Below, in pieces: positions 17,778-27,871 of a stretch of 60,362 bases of DNA. Location: contig NZ_JAPDKN010000001.1 of NCBI RefSeq assembly GCF_026163565.1, positions 1 to 60,362 on the forward strand. Direction: 5' to 3'. The notes under the pieces were generated by a model. That model saw nothing but the letters and a program-made list of their open reading frames with translations. It did no database searches and was not told where the DNA came from. Both the position numbers and the translations under genes were made by a program. The DNA comes from Chryseobacterium sp. YIM B08800 (lineage in GTDB: Bacteria > Bacteroidota > Bacteroidia > Flavobacteriales > Weeksellaceae). Positions within the stretch are counted from its first letter, which is position 1, and each line of letters starts with the position of its first letter.

Positions 17778-20186
17778 ATGACAGAATTTGAAGATATAAA
17801 TTTTGATGATATTCTTGGCGATGGTTTTAACATTGTAGCCGAAGAAATCAACCTTTCTGACTTGGATATGGATAATGAAAAAAACTCTGAACAAAACATT
17901 TTCCCCATACTTCCGGTAAGAAACATGGTCATGTTCCCCAACGTGGTAATTCCTATCACTGCAGGAAGAAAGACCTCAATACAACTGCTTGAAGAAGCAC
18001 AGCAAAATGGCGATTTCATAGGAATTGTAAGCCAGAAAAACTCTGACATTGAGCAACCTACCGAAAAAGATCTTTATCACACAGGAACTTTAGCAAAAAT
18101 CATTAAGATTATTAAACTTCCTGAAGGAAATATCACTGCTATTACTAAAGGTTTTCACCGGTTTAAAGTAAAAAAAATCGTTGAATCTCAACCTTATTTT
18201 AAAGCTGAAATCACTAAATTAAAAGATACAAAAGCTAAAAACAAAGAGGAATACGAAGCACTACTGGAAAACATTAAAGATTTAGCTCTAAAAATTATCG
18301 AGCTTGATCCTAATATTCCGAATGCGGCCAATTTTGCCATAAAAAACATCAGCAATAATGAAGATCTGCTGAATTTTGTAAGCACGAATGCTAATTTCCC
18401 TTACCTGGAAAAACAAAAGCTTCTGGAAGAAAAAAGCTTGATGGAAAGAGCCAAGAAGTGCTACGAAATGATGCACGAGGATTTCCGAAAGCTGGAATTG
18501 AGAAATCAAATTCATCAAAAAACTTCTAAAGATTTAGATAAACAGCAGAGAGAATATTTTCTGAATCAACAAATCAGAACCATTCAGGATGAATTGGGAG
18601 GCGGTCCGGAAAGTGATGTTGAAGACTTACTTAAAAAAGGAAAAGATAAAAACTGGAAACCTGAAGTTGAAGAACACTTCCAAAAAGAAATAGGCCGACT
18701 TCAGAGACAAAACCCAAATTCTCCGGATTATAATGTTCAGAGAAATTACCTGGATTTTTTCACAGATTTACCTTGGGAGACTTTCACAAAAGATACTTTT
18801 GATATTGAAAAAGCCGAAAAAGTTTTAGATAAAGCTCATTTTGGCTTAGAAGACATTAAGAAAAGAATTTTAGAACACATGGCTGTTTTAAAATTGAAAA
18901 ATAACATGAAATCCCCTATCCTATTATTGGTAGGCCCTCCCGGAGTTGGTAAAACATCTTTAGGAAAATCTGTTGCCGATGCTTTAGGAAGAAAATATGT
19001 GCGTGTTTCTTTGGGTGGACTTCATGACGAAAGTGAAATTCGTGGTCACCGAAAAACGTATATTGGAGCAATGGCGGGAAGAATTCTTCAGTCCATTAAA
19101 AAATCTGGCACTTCCAACCCAGTAATTGTTTTAGACGAAATCGATAAAGTAGGAAAAGGAATGCACGGTGATCCTAGCTCGGCATTGCTTGAAGTTCTGG
19201 ATCCTGAGCAAAACAGCTCTTTCTACGATAATTTCCTTGAAATGGGTTACGATTTGTCGAAAGTAATGTTTCTGGCAACAGCAAACTCACTTTCTACGAT
19301 CCAAACTCCTCTTTTAGACAGAATGGAAATCATTCAGATTGCTGGTTATACTTTGGAAGAAAAAATTGAAATTGCTAAAAGACATTTAATAAAAAAACAA
19401 CAGGAAGAAAACGGTTTGACTGCAAAATCTTTCAAACTTGGCAATCCTGAACTGAAACATATCATTGAAGCACATACTTCGGAAAGTGGCGTAAGAACTT
19501 TAGAAAAAAGAATTGCTGCCATTGCACGTTGGGTTGCTTTACAAACGGCTTTGGTAAAAGAATATGATGCTAAAATTACCGTTGAAAAAATTGACGAAAT
19601 CTTAGGTGTTCCAAGACCGAAAAGCTTATCTGAATTGACAGACGTTCCTGGAGTAGTAACCGGATTGGCGTGGACAAGCGTAGGTGGAGACATTTTATTC
19701 ATCGAAAGTATTACCAGCAACGGAAAAGGAAATCTTACCATGACCGGAAATCTGGGGACGGTAATGAAAGAATCTGCAACCATTGCGTTGGAGTACATCA
19801 AAGCCAAACATGAAGACTTGGGAATCAGTGAAGACGATCTGGAAAAGAAGAACATCCACGTTCACGTTCCGGAAGGCGCAACTCCAAAAGACGGACCTTC
19901 TGCAGGAATTGCAATGTTAACTTCTATGGTTTCTTCATTCAAAAACAAAAAAGTAAAACCTCATCTTGCCATGACCGGCGAAATTACGTTACGTGGAAAA
20001 GTACTTCCTGTAGGCGGAATTAAAGAAAAATTGTTAGCAGCAACAAGAGCAGGAATCAAAGAAGTGATTCTCTGCGAAGCCAACAGAAAAGATGTAGAAG
20101 AAATTAAACAGGATTATCTGAAAAATCTAAAAGTAAACTACGTAAGCTGGATGAAAGAAGTACTTGAACTGGCCATCGAAAAATAA
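17778..20186 (+). CDS. lon: ATP-dependent protease Lon
   Basis: 802 residues, full length. Domains in order: LAN substrate-binding domain (about 45-240, [19 protein letters not shown]), coiled-coil linker, AAA+ module with Walker [10 protein letters not shown] (near 390) and Walker [10 protein letters not shown], and the C-terminal protease domain with the catalytic serine in [10 protein letters not shown] and the lysine in [10 protein letters not shown]. It degrades misfolded and regulatory cytoplasmic proteins. The N-terminal ~40 residues are acidic ([11 protein letters not shown]), as in other flavobacterial Lon proteins. A 17-bp palindrome sits directly upstream and a strong terminator follows. 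Confidence 0.98.
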   Translation: MTEFEDINFDDILGDGFNIVAEEINLSDLDMDNEKNSEQNIFPILPVRNMVMFPNVVIPITAGRKTSIQLLEEAQQNGDFIGIVSQKNSDIEQPTEKDLYHTGTLAKIIKIIKLPEGNITAITKGFHRFKVKKIVESQPYFKAEITKLKDTKAKNKEEYEALLENIKDLALKIIELDPNIPNAANFAIKNISNNEDLLNFVSTNANFPYLEKQKLLEEKSLMERAKKCYEMMHEDFRKLELRNQIHQKTSKDLDKQQREYFLNQQIRTIQDELGGGPESDVEDLLKKGKDKNWKPEVEEHFQKEIGRLQRQNPNSPDYNVQRNYLDFFTDLPWETFTKDTFDIEKAEKVLDKAHFGLEDIKKRILEHMAVLKLKNNMKSPILLLVGPPGVGKTSLGKSVADALGRKYVRVSLGGLHDESEIRGHRKTYIGAMAGRILQSIKKSGTSNPVIVLDEIDKVGKGMHGDPSSALLEVLDPEQNSSFYDNFLEMGYDLSKVMFLATANSLSTIQTPLLDRMEIIQIAGYTLEEKIEIAKRHLIKKQQEENGLTAKSFKLGNPELKHIIEAHTSESGVRTLEKRIAAIARWVALQTALVKEYDAKITVEKIDEILGVPRPKSLSELTDVPGVVTGLAWTSVGGDILFIESITSNGKGNLTMTGNLGTVMKESATIALEYIKAKHEDLGISEDDLEKKNIHVHVPEGATPKDGPSAGIAMLTSMVSSFKNKKVKPHLAMTGEITLRGKVLPVGGIKEKLLAATRAGIKEVILCEANRKDVEEIKQDYLKNLKVNYVSWMKEVLELAIEK

Positions 20187-20204
20187 ATTTTCAACAATAA
20201 ACGT

Positions 20205-20240
20205 AAAACCTCACCCGAAAACGGTGGGGTTTTATTATTT
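20205..20240 (+). terminator. Terminator of lon
   Basis: AAAACCTCACC (20205-20215) pairs with GGTGGGGTTTT (20223-20233) with one G-T-type mismatch, followed by a T-rich tract. Confidence 0.85.
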
Positions 20241-20261
20241 TTATACAGCAGATTATTAATT

Positions 20262-21374
20262 ATGAATTTTATCAAACTTCCATTTCTCCTGAAACTTGCA
20301 TTAGCAGTTATTTCCATCATCGGAATCGGTTACCTTATCAAACTGGGACAGAGTATTTTAGCTCCGTTTTTTTTAGCATTTTTAATGGCAATGCTTTTTT
20401 TACCGCTTGCTAATTTTATGGAACGAAAATTAAAATTCCCAAGATCTGTTTCTACGATTGTTTCGGTAATGATAATGCTCATTATTCTTACAGGAATGAT
20501 CTACTTCTTTGGCTCCCAAATATCAAGCTTCAGCAAAGATCTTCCGCATCTCAGCAAACAATTTAATTTGGTTTTTCATAATCTGCAAAACTGGGTATCA
20601 CATACTTTCAATGTGAAAATCGACGAACAATTTGATTATCTAGACCAAGGCTTGGCAAAACTTTTATCTTCTTCAGGTGTGATTTTAGGATTTACTTTTG
20701 GAGTTTTTTCTACAAGCTTAGGGTTTTTGGCGTTTTTCATTCTGTTTTTTGTCTTTATATTAAATTACAGAAGAATATTAAATAATTTCATCGTTAATGT
20801 CTTCAACGAAAAACACAAAGCAAGTGTGCAGGAAGTTGTTTCGGAAGTGAGAATTATGACCAAAAGATACATTATCGGGCTTTGTCTTCAGGTAATTATT
20901 GTTTCGGTACTTGCCACAATCGTTCTTACTATTTTAGGTGTAAAATATGCAATTTTATTAGGTGTTTTAACAGGATTATTAAATGTAATTCCTTACATTG
21001 GAATCGCTATTTCTTTATTAATTTCTTGTTTTATTGCATTTGCAACAGGTACTGTTTCAACTTGTGTTTATGTAGCAATTGGTTATGTTATTGTTCATGC
21101 TATCGACGGAAATATTGTACTGCCTTTTGTAGTAGGTTCAAAAGTAAAAATCAACGCATTATTTTCTTTTATCGGAATTCTTTTAGGCGAACATCTTTGG
21201 GGAATTTCAGGAATGTTCTTGTGTATTCCGGCGATCGCGATCATCAAAATTATCTTTGAAAGAGTTGATGGATTAAAACCTTGGGGGAAATTATTGGGTG
21301 AGGAAGAAAAACCTCATAAAAAGAAAAAATCCTATAAAATTTCGAAAAATATTACTTTAAAAGAAATGGATTGA
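20262..21374 (+). CDS. AI-2E family transporter (PerM/UPF0118)
   Basis: 370 residues with about eight membrane segments in the family pattern: two tight N-terminal segments (APFFLAFLMAMLFLPLANF), a third, a ~70-residue amphipathic loop (SSFSKDLPHLSKQF..), then the C-terminal bundle with GVLTGLLNVIPYIGI and IGILLGEHLWGISGM. Members have been linked to AI-2 export, Na+/H+ exchange or small-solute export; the substrate here is unknown. A second, diverged member is encoded at 58957-60057. Confidence 0.9.
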   Translation: MNFIKLPFLLKLALAVISIIGIGYLIKLGQSILAPFFLAFLMAMLFLPLANFMERKLKFPRSVSTIVSVMIMLIILTGMIYFFGSQISSFSKDLPHLSKQFNLVFHNLQNWVSHTFNVKIDEQFDYLDQGLAKLLSSSGVILGFTFGVFSTSLGFLAFFILFFVFILNYRRILNNFIVNVFNEKHKASVQEVVSEVRIMTKRYIIGLCLQVIIVSVLATIVLTILGVKYAILLGVLTGLLNVIPYIGIAISLLISCFIAFATGTVSTCVYVAIGYVIVHAIDGNIVLPFVVGSKVKINALFSFIGILLGEHLWGISGMFLCIPAIAIIKIIFERVDGLKPWGKLLGEEEKPHKKKKSYKISKNITLKEMD

Positions 21375-21400
21375 TACATAAGTGATCAAAATTATATGTT

Positions 21401-21442
21401 AAAAACTAAGCCCCTCAACATTAATTGAGGAGCTTAGTTTTT
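21401..21442. terminator. Bidirectional terminator between AI-2E transporter and GG-leader peptide genes
   Basis: Long inverted repeat: AAAAACTAAGC plus CCTCAA on the left (21401-21417) pairs with TTGAGG plus AGCTTAGTTTTT on the right (21425-21442). A-run and T-run flank it, serving both convergent genes. Confidence 0.85.
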
Positions 21443-21444
21443 AT

Positions 21445-21690
21445 TTACAGTGCACAGTGCGGATTCATTCCGTTTGGACAATACTGATCACATGGAATAT
21501 AGCTTTGGTTGTCTGGGCAATATCCTAAATTTGATCCCGGATCCGTACCACCACCTCCGCCTAAACAAGGGTGTCCCGGCGGAATTTTACAAGGACAACC
21601 TTCTGGTCCTATATCACAGATTGGTTCTTTTCCACCTCCATTAATTTTTTTTAAATTTTCGCGATTTAATTTTTGAAGATTTTTCAACAT
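21445..21690 (-). CDS. Bacteriocin-like double-glycine leader peptide, Cys-rich
   Basis: 81 residues. The N-terminus MLKNLQKLNRENLKKINGG is a typical Bacteroidota GG-type leader (pattern MKNLKKLxRExLKxIxGG). The core after Gly-Gly is about 61 residues with eight cysteines, many prolines (CPCKIPPGHPC, CPDNQSYIPCDQYC) and a run of five glycines, and has no membrane segment. Such precursors are cut by peptidase-containing ABC transporters and sometimes modified. No modifying enzyme, peptidase or immunity gene lies beside it, so this is an orphan; processing would have to act in trans. Function unknown. Confidence 0.75.
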   Translation of the reverse strand: MLKNLQKLNRENLKKINGGGKEPICDIGPEGCPCKIPPGHPCLGGGGGTDPGSNLGYCPDNQSYIPCDQYCPNGMNPHCAL

Positions 21691-21772
21691 AATATTATTG
21701 TTTAGTTTGATTTGTGAAATACAATATATAAAAAAAATTTAACAATAACAAATACTTCATTAAGACTAACTT

Positions 21773-21789
21773 TCAATATAATATATTGA
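21773..21789. promoter_or_regulatory. Palindrome between the GG-peptide gene and doxX-like gene
   Basis: TCAATATA-A-TATATTGA, a perfect 8-bp inverted repeat around one base, in the 150-base region between two divergent genes. Possible operator for either; AT content makes chance occurrence plausible. Confidence 0.3.
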
Positions 21790-21840
21790 GAATTAGCCAA
21801 TGAATAAAAATTTTATTTAACTTTAATAAAAAATCATCTC

Positions 21841-22218
21841 ATGAAAACTATTAAACTTATTATCAGCCTTCTTTTCGGATTAATGTTTATCAATGCTGGA
21901 TTAAACAAGTTTTTCAATTACATGCCCATGGAAAAACCCACTCCAGAGCAAATGGAGCTTTTTGCTGCATTTGAAAAAATCTTCTGGCTCATGCCATTAG
22001 TTGGTGCTGTAGAAATTATCGGTGGATTATTATTTATCTTCTCAAAAACCAGAGCTTTAGGAGCAATTGTTATTCTTCCCGTAATGGTAGGAATTGTGAT
22101 TCATGTTTTCACGATGGATAAGTCTCCAATGGGAATGTCGATAGCAGGCATTTTATTTTTAATTAATCTTTGGATGATTATTGATAATAAAGAAAAATAT
22201 AGAGCTTTGCTGAAATAA
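21841..22218 (+). CDS. DoxX family membrane protein
   Basis: 125 residues with four membrane segments (LIISLLFGLMFINAGLNKF, the EKIFWLMPLVGAVEIIGGLL region, ALGAIVILPVMVGIVIHVF, IAGILFLINLWMII). The GLNKFF motif after the first segment and the Glu in the second match DoxX/SURF4-like proteins. Their role in Bacteroidota is unclear, often linked to redox or respiratory stress. Monocistronic; it converges on the acyl-CoA dehydrogenase gene across a palindromic repeat. Confidence 0.85.
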   Translation: MKTIKLIISLLFGLMFINAGLNKFFNYMPMEKPTPEQMELFAAFEKIFWLMPLVGAVEIIGGLLFIFSKTRALGAIVILPVMVGIVIHVFTMDKSPMGMSIAGILFLINLWMIIDNKEKYRALLK

Positions 22219-22222
22219 TAAT

Positions 22223-22304
22223 GTGAATGGTGAATGGTCAATTCGCTTTGCTTGTCAATTTCTAAAATTCACTTGCGAAGCAAGATTCACAATTCACCAT
22301 TGAC
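22223..22304. repeat. Inverted word repeat between convergent genes
   Basis: Near-tandem GTGAATGGTGAATGGTCAATT on the left; AATGGTGAAT (22227-22236) pairs with ATTCACCATT (22292-22301). It lies between the 3' ends of two convergent genes and could act as a bidirectional terminator. Confidence 0.6.
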
Positions 22305-22306
22305 TT

Positions 22307-23665
22307 TTAAACAAATGCGCTGAACCCAGTAATCGATCTTCCAACAATCAGTGAATTGATCTCTTTTGTCCCTTCATAAGAATAGATCGCTTCGGCATCG
22401 GCAACGAATCTCGCCACATCATATTCGAGCAGAATTCCATTTCCGCCCATCACTTCTCGAGCTCTGGAAACCACGTCTCTCGTTCTCATTGTACAGAAAA
22501 CTTTAGCCAAAGAAGCATGTTCATCTTTCAGAATATCTTCATCCTGCATTTCAGAAAGCCTGAAAACCATTGTTTGCATCGCCGTCAAATTCGAAAGCAT
22601 CTCTACCAAATGTCCCTGAATCATTTGAAATGAAGCAATCGGCTTTCCAAACTGTTCTCTTGTTCTTGTATAAGCTAAAGCGCTTTCATACGCTCCTCTT
22701 GCACAACCTGTCGCCATCCAGGCAACTCCCGCTCTTGTCATTCTCAAAACTTTAGCAGTGTCTTTGAATGAATTGGCATTTTGAAGTCTATTTTCTTCTG
22801 TAACTAAACAGTCTTTTAACGTAATTAAGCCATTTTGAACAATTCGAAGCGCCATTTTTCCTTTAATTTTCTCTACCGAAAATCCGGGATTATCTTTTTC
22901 AACAATAAAACCTTTTACTTCGCCATCATCAAGATCTCTTGCCCAAATAATAATGACGTCCGCAAAAGTGGCATTTCCGATCCACTTTTTTTCACCATTC
23001 AAAATCCAGCCTTCAGGAGTTTTTTTACAGGTTGCCGTTAAACCTCCTGCAGCTCCAGATCCTACTTCAGGCTCAGTTAAACCAAAAGCTCCAATTTTTT
23101 CAAACTTCTGCATTTGTGGAAGCCATTTCTGTTTTTGCTCTTCCGATCCACAAATATAAATGGAGCCCATTGCCAAGCCAGATTGTACTCCGAAAAATGT
23201 AGCAATAGAAGCATCAATTCTCGCCATTTCCATTGCAATAACGCCTTCCATTAAAAAAGGCATTCCTTTGCAACCATATCCTTCATACGTTACTCCGCAA
23301 ATATCAAGTTTTTGAAATTTTGGGATCAGCTCATGCGGAAATTCTTCTCGCAACCAATAATGATTCACCAAAGGTTTTACTTCTTTTTCCATAAACGCTC
23401 TTACTTTAAGCTGAACTTCTCTTTGCTCGGGAGTCAAAGTATGATAAATATCGTAGAAATCACCATCAACAGGCGGAAGTTCTTTTTTCTTTTTATTAGG
23501 ATCAAGCATCTTCGACAAACCTTGCAGCTGTTTGTTATCTAATTTTGAAAAACTCTGCATCAATTTAGGCAAATCTACTTTTTGAGAAATGGCAGTCAAC
23601 TGATCAAAATCTATTGATCGGAATAATTCTATAGCATTTCTGATTTTGGAAAAAGTATTAGACAT
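22307..23665 (-). CDS. Acyl-CoA dehydrogenase with N-terminal extension
   Basis: 452 residues. From about residue 70 the protein follows the acyl-CoA dehydrogenase fold: FGLTEPEVGSGAAGG and KKWIGNATFADV (FAD/substrate contacts), TRTREQFGKPIASFQ, and the C-terminal IYSYEGTKEINSLIVGR, whose Glu in YEGT is the predicted catalytic base. The closest characterised relatives in layout are glutaryl-CoA dehydrogenases. The first ~70 residues (LFRSIDFDQL.., DPNKKKKELPP) form an extra helical, lysine-containing region that family members usually lack. It oxidises an acyl-CoA and reduces ETF. Confidence 0.9.
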   Translation of the reverse strand: MSNTFSKIRNAIELFRSIDFDQLTAISQKVDLPKLMQSFSKLDNKQLQGLSKMLDPNKKKKELPPVDGDFYDIYHTLTPEQREVQLKVRAFMEKEVKPLVNHYWLREEFPHELIPKFQKLDICGVTYEGYGCKGMPFLMEGVIAMEMARIDASIATFFGVQSGLAMGSIYICGSEEQKQKWLPQMQKFEKIGAFGLTEPEVGSGAAGGLTATCKKTPEGWILNGEKKWIGNATFADVIIIWARDLDDGEVKGFIVEKDNPGFSVEKIKGKMALRIVQNGLITLKDCLVTEENRLQNANSFKDTAKVLRMTRAGVAWMATGCARGAYESALAYTRTREQFGKPIASFQMIQGHLVEMLSNLTAMQTMVFRLSEMQDEDILKDEHASLAKVFCTMRTRDVVSRAREVMGGNGILLEYDVARFVADAEAIYSYEGTKEINSLIVGRSITGFSAFV

Positions 23666-23867
23666 ATTATTTGAGATTTAATTTGTAAAACATTAGCAAA
23701 AATCAATCCGAAGTACTTATCAAACCGAGCAATCAATTTTACAAAATACTGAATTTCAATAATTTAAATTTAATTAATTATTTACAAAATGTTTACCTGC
23801 AATATTCAAACATTACAAACAATTCTGCTGGAACTTTGAACTAAGTAAAACATTAAAAAATAAATAT

Positions 23868-24779
23868 ATGAAAACGACTTACATCAGATTAACCATCGCA
23901 ACAGCACTTTTATTAGGAATTTATTCATGTAAAAAAGGCGAAGCAACAACAAGTGAGTACGAAATGGCGACATCAGCAGATTCTGCCTCTGTAAATATTT
24001 CGGACAGCATCTCTTCAGCAGCAACCATGTCTGTAAAAGACAAGCAATTCATCAAAACGGCAAATGTAAATATGGAAGTGAAAGATGTTTATGGAGCAAC
24101 AATTTCTATCGAAAAATCGGTACAAGAACTTGGCGGATTTGTTACGCACAGCAATTTACAAAGCAGAGTAATTTCGGAAGACACTTACAATACTTCTAAT
24201 GAAGAAGCAATGCTGGTAAAAAAATATCAGACCGAAAACACAATGCAGGTAAGAGTTCCCACCGCAAAACTGGGCGAGCTTTTAACCTTAATTAATGATA
24301 AAAAACTTTTCCTGAATTCCAGAATCATCAATGCTGAAGATGTTACTTCAAGCATTAAATATGCAGAAATGGAAGGCAAAAGAATTAAAAAAACCAGCGA
24401 GAATATTTCTGAACTCAAAACCACAAAAGATAAAGTAAAAATGAGCGATGAAAATATGTCTGAAGAAAACCAACAACAGCTCGCCAATCTTGATGTTACC
24501 GATAATTTAAAATACAGCACAGTCGATATTTACATTAAAGAACCCAAGCTAAGAATTGCAGAAATTGCGATTACCAACTCGAAAAACATTGACAATAAAT
24601 ACAAATTCAATTTTATGTATGATGTGAAAAATGCTTTTGTGGAAGGTTTTTACTTAATCCAAAGAATTATTATAGGATTGGTAGCAATTTGGCCGATTGT
24701 AATTATTGCTGGCTTTGCATTTTACTTTTATAGAAAAAACAAATCTAACAAGAGATCAATTCAAGCTGATAAAGAATAA
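23868..24779 (+). CDS. DUF4349 lipoprotein
   Basis: 303 residues. A type II signal peptide with lipobox IYSC (Cys21) is followed by a Ser/Ala linker, then the DUF4349 region (FIKTANVNMEVKDVYGATIS, VQELGGFVTHSN, TMQVRVPTAKLGELL) and coiled-coil helices (MEGKRIKKTSENISELKTT). A C-terminal membrane segment at about 265-287 (IGLVAIWPIVIIAGFAFYF) is followed by a basic tail. So it may be tethered at both ends to the inner membrane. Function unknown. Confidence 0.85.
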   Translation: MKTTYIRLTIATALLLGIYSCKKGEATTSEYEMATSADSASVNISDSISSAATMSVKDKQFIKTANVNMEVKDVYGATISIEKSVQELGGFVTHSNLQSRVISEDTYNTSNEEAMLVKKYQTENTMQVRVPTAKLGELLTLINDKKLFLNSRIINAEDVTSSIKYAEMEGKRIKKTSENISELKTTKDKVKMSDENMSEENQQQLANLDVTDNLKYSTVDIYIKEPKLRIAEIAITNSKNIDNKYKFNFMYDVKNAFVEGFYLIQRIIIGLVAIWPIVIIAGFAFYFYRKNKSNKRSIQADKE

Positions 24780-24824
24780 ATTTGGCATCCTAACCTTTTG
24801 GTTATTCATATATAAATATTACCG

Positions 24825-24851
24825 AACCTCTGCATTTTGTGGAGGTTTTTC
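24825..24851 (+). terminator. Terminator of the DUF4349 gene
   Basis: AACCTC (24825-24830) pairs with GAGGTT (24842-24847), followed by T-run. Confidence 0.7.
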
Positions 24852-24864
24852 ATTTTTAAAACTA

Positions 24865-24872
24865 TAATTTTG
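24865..24872 (+). promoter_or_regulatory. Candidate -7 element for the 24965 gene
   Basis: TAATTTTG matches TANNTTTG. The leader would be about 85 bases. No well-placed -33 element. Confidence 0.3.
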
Positions 24873-24964
24873 CTTCACAAAAATAAATCTACATAAAGAG
24901 AAATTTTAGTTTTATTCATCAAATAAAACTCAGGAAAGAGCGTTAATCATTCAAAATAAAAACA

Positions 24965-25777
24965 ATGACCAAAATTTTTACTGCACTATTTTTTATTCTA
25001 AGCTTATCTATTTTTTCTCAAAATCGAATCAAAATTTTAGATTCAGAAAATCAGAAACCTATTTCTTATGCTAAACTCATTTTAAAAGACAAAGACTATT
25101 ACAAAAACACTGAAGAAAACGGCGAAGCAGCTTTAGAGAAAGATGAAGAAGTATCAGAAATCCAATCTTTTGGATATGAAAATTTGAAAGTAGAAAACTC
25201 GAAAACCACCTATTTCTTAAAACCAACATTCAAGGAAATTGAGGCTATTGAAATTTCAAAGCCAAAATTTTTGAAAAACTATACAATCGGAAACATAAAG
25301 AAAACTGAAATTGGCTATACATCGGGAGTCAATACATGGGGAGTCATCAATTTTTTCGCAAATCAACATAAAGATGAAAAATTGTTCATCAAAAAAATAA
25401 GAATACCTACAGAAGTATACAATACAAAGCGTGAAGCTATTTTCAACCTTGTTTTTTATGAAAACATCGAAGGAAACCCCGCTCCTGAAAGATTCAAAAG
25501 CCTTCCTGTTATCTGTAAAAAAGGAAAACATGTTACTGAAATTGATTTTTCTAAAAATCCTATCACGTTTCCAAAAACAGGATTATTCATAGGTATTGAA
25601 TGGATCATGAACGAACAAAATTATTACCAATATGAACTTAAGGTCAATCGTCCTGTCAACCCAAAAGAAAAGTACATCACTAAAGAACGTGTAAATCCTA
25701 TGTTTTTTGGATATAGAGTTGCCTATTCTGATCGATTTGAAAACCGTTTAGCACTTGAGATAGAACTTACCAATTAA
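24965..25777 (+). CDS. Secreted carboxypeptidase-regulatory-like domain protein
   Basis: 270 residues. Signal peptide ending at SIFSQ (residue 18). Residues 20-90 (RIKILDSENQKPISYAKLIL..) resemble the CarboxypepD-regulatory/CNA-B-like beta-sandwich that opens many Bacteroidota outer-membrane proteins. Here no TonB plug or barrel follows; the remaining ~170 residues are a soluble domain I do not recognise (INFFANQHKDEKLFIKKIRIP..). Probably periplasmic or surface. Confidence 0.7.
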   Translation: MTKIFTALFFILSLSIFSQNRIKILDSENQKPISYAKLILKDKDYYKNTEENGEAALEKDEEVSEIQSFGYENLKVENSKTTYFLKPTFKEIEAIEISKPKFLKNYTIGNIKKTEIGYTSGVNTWGVINFFANQHKDEKLFIKKIRIPTEVYNTKREAIFNLVFYENIEGNPAPERFKSLPVICKKGKHVTEIDFSKNPITFPKTGLFIGIEWIMNEQNYYQYELKVNRPVNPKEKYITKERVNPMFFGYRVAYSDRFENRLALEIELTN

Positions 25778-25886
25778 TTAAATAGTGATATACGTTTTAA
25801 AGATAACAAATCAGAAGTTTCATGGTTTAATATTTCTTAAAAATTGATTTTTAACCGTCAATTAATATCATTGTACGAAAATTCCG

Positions 25887-25894
25887 TAAATTTG
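25887..25894 (+). promoter_or_regulatory. Candidate -7 element for pgi
   Basis: TAAATTTG followed by CAG, matching TANNTTTG. The expected transcript start near 25900 gives a leader of about 70 bases. A TTG 13 bases upstream is too close for the usual -33 spacing. Confidence 0.5.
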
Positions 25895-25971
25895 CAGATT
25901 GAAATTTAATAAATATGATTGTGGTGAATTTTATTCAAAAAAATTCCTACATCTTATAATCAATTCTGCAT

Positions 25972-27612
25972 ATGTTATCAAAAATAAATCCTACACAAAC
26001 AAATAGCTGGAAAGCCCTCGACGAACACTTTGGAAATAACGATTTTGAGCTGAGAACGCTTTTTCAATATAATCCGAACCGTTTTGAAGAGTTTTCTATC
26101 AAAAAAGACAATTTTTTATTCGATTATTCTAAAAATCTCATCGATGCAAAAACAAAACAGCTTTTATTGGATCTTGCAGAAGAATGTCAGTTGAAAGACG
26201 CTATTTCTAAAATGTTTTCAGGAGACAAAATTAATGAAACCGAAAACAGAGCCGTTTTACACACCGCTTTGAGGGATTTTTCTGATAAAGAAATTTTGGT
26301 TGATGGCGAAAACATAAAACCTCAAATCAAAAGAGTTTTAAATCATATGAAATCTTTCTCTGAAAAAATTATTTCAGGAGAGCATAAAGGTTTTAGTGGA
26401 AAAGAAATTACGGATGTTGTGAACATCGGAATTGGAGGTTCAGATTTGGGACCTGTAATGGTTGTTTCGGCCTTAAAACATTTTAAAACAAGATTAAATG
26501 TTCATTTCGTTTCAAACGTAGACGGAAATCATATCGCTGAAGTGGTGAAAAACTTAAATCCTGAAACCACTTTATTCATCATTGCTTCGAAAACGTTTAC
26601 GACTCAAGAAACAATGACGAATGCAAACTCGGCAAAAGACTGGTTTTTAAAAGCCGGAAAACAGGAAGATGTAGCAAAACATTTTGTAGCTTTATCTACT
26701 AATATTCAATCCGTTAAAGACTTCGGAATCGCAGAAGAAAACATCTTCGAATTTTGGGATTGGGTTGGCGGAAGATATTCATTGTGGAGCGCAATTGGCT
26801 TAAGCATCGTTCTTGCCGTTGGATATGAAAATTTTGAGCAATTATTAAAAGGAGCTGAAAATACAGACCAGCATTTTCAAACGGCAGATTTTTCTGAAAA
26901 CGTTCCTGTCTTGATGGGACTTTTAGGAATCTGGTATCGTAATTTTTACGCAGCAACAAGTCACGCTGTGTTGCCTTACTCTCAATATTTAGACAGATTT
27001 GCTGCGTATCTTCAGCAAGGAGATATGGAAAGTAACGGAAAATGTGTCGACAGAAACGGAGAATTTGTAGAATATGAAACAGGACCAATTATTTGGGGTG
27101 AACCGGGAACGAACGGACAACACGCTTTCTATCAATTGATTCACCAAGGAACAGAATTGATTCCTGCGGATTTTATTGCGTATACAAAAAGTCCTAACAA
27201 AGTTTCTGATCACCAAGATAAATTATTGGCCAACTTTTTCGCTCAAACTGAAGCTTTAGCTTTTGGTAAAAACGAAGAAGAAGTGGAAGCAGAATTAATA
27301 GCTTCAGGAAAATCGGAAGAGGAAATAGATTTCTTATTAAACTATAAAGTCTTCCACGGAAATACGCCTACTAACTCATTATTAATTAAAGAATTAAATC
27401 CTTTTTCATTGGGACAGTTAATTGCATTGTATGAGCATAAGATTTTCGTTCAAGGTGTAATTTGGAATATTTTCAGTTTTGACCAATTTGGGGTGGAATT
27501 AGGAAAAGTTTTAGCAAATAAAATTTTACCGGAACTTGAAAGTAATGAGACCATTAGCTCTCACGACAGCTCGACAAATGGGTTGATTAATTATTATAAA
27601 GGAAACAAATAA
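25972..27612 (+). CDS. pgi: Glucose-6-phosphate isomerase
   Basis: 546 residues, normal length. It interconverts glucose-6-phosphate and fructose-6-phosphate. Visible signatures: [43 protein letters not shown] and [16 protein letters not shown] (containing the catalytic His). The second family signature ends in the Lys-containing helix near the C-terminus ([16 protein letters not shown]). Cytoplasmic, glycolysis and supply of sugar phosphates. It is followed after 40 bases by a toxin-antitoxin pair. Confidence 0.97.
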   Translation: MLSKINPTQTNSWKALDEHFGNNDFELRTLFQYNPNRFEEFSIKKDNFLFDYSKNLIDAKTKQLLLDLAEECQLKDAISKMFSGDKINETENRAVLHTALRDFSDKEILVDGENIKPQIKRVLNHMKSFSEKIISGEHKGFSGKEITDVVNIGIGGSDLGPVMVVSALKHFKTRLNVHFVSNVDGNHIAEVVKNLNPETTLFIIASKTFTTQETMTNANSAKDWFLKAGKQEDVAKHFVALSTNIQSVKDFGIAEENIFEFWDWVGGRYSLWSAIGLSIVLAVGYENFEQLLKGAENTDQHFQTADFSENVPVLMGLLGIWYRNFYAATSHAVLPYSQYLDRFAAYLQQGDMESNGKCVDRNGEFVEYETGPIIWGEPGTNGQHAFYQLIHQGTELIPADFIAYTKSPNKVSDHQDKLLANFFAQTEALAFGKNEEEVEAELIASGKSEEEIDFLLNYKVFHGNTPTNSLLIKELNPFSLGQLIALYEHKIFVQGVIWNIFSFDQFGVELGKVLANKILPELESNETISSHDSSTNGLINYYKGNK

Positions 27613-27652
27613 TTGTTGAAAATTTTCATTAATTTTAATCAAAAATAAAAAT

Positions 27653-27871
27653 ATGACACAAATTATCATTAACCTAAGCAATAAGGAAGAAGAAACCTTT
27701 GTGGAAACTTTTTTGAAAAAAATGAAAATCAGTTTTGAAAAAAATGAAGATGATTTTGAGCTGACTGATGAAATGAAAAGAGTGATTGATGAAAGATTAG
27801 CTGAAGATGAAAGTACTTATGTAGATGCCGAAGAGTCTTTAAAAAAGATTTCTGAAAAGTATGGAATATAA
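27653..27871 (+). CDS. Antitoxin of a RelE/ParE-type pair
   Basis: 72 residues, acidic and helical (ELTDEMKRVIDERLAEDES). The N-terminal strand MTQIIINLSNKEEE and following amphipathic helix suit a small dimeric, DNA- and toxin-binding antitoxin; the C-terminal helix with YVDAEESLKKISEKYG would wrap the toxin. Its end overlaps the toxin start by 11 bases, so translation is coupled. No named antitoxin family is recognised. Confidence 0.75.
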   Translation: MTQIIINLSNKEEETFVETFLKKMKISFEKNEDDFELTDEMKRVIDERLAEDESTYVDAEESLKKISEKYGI

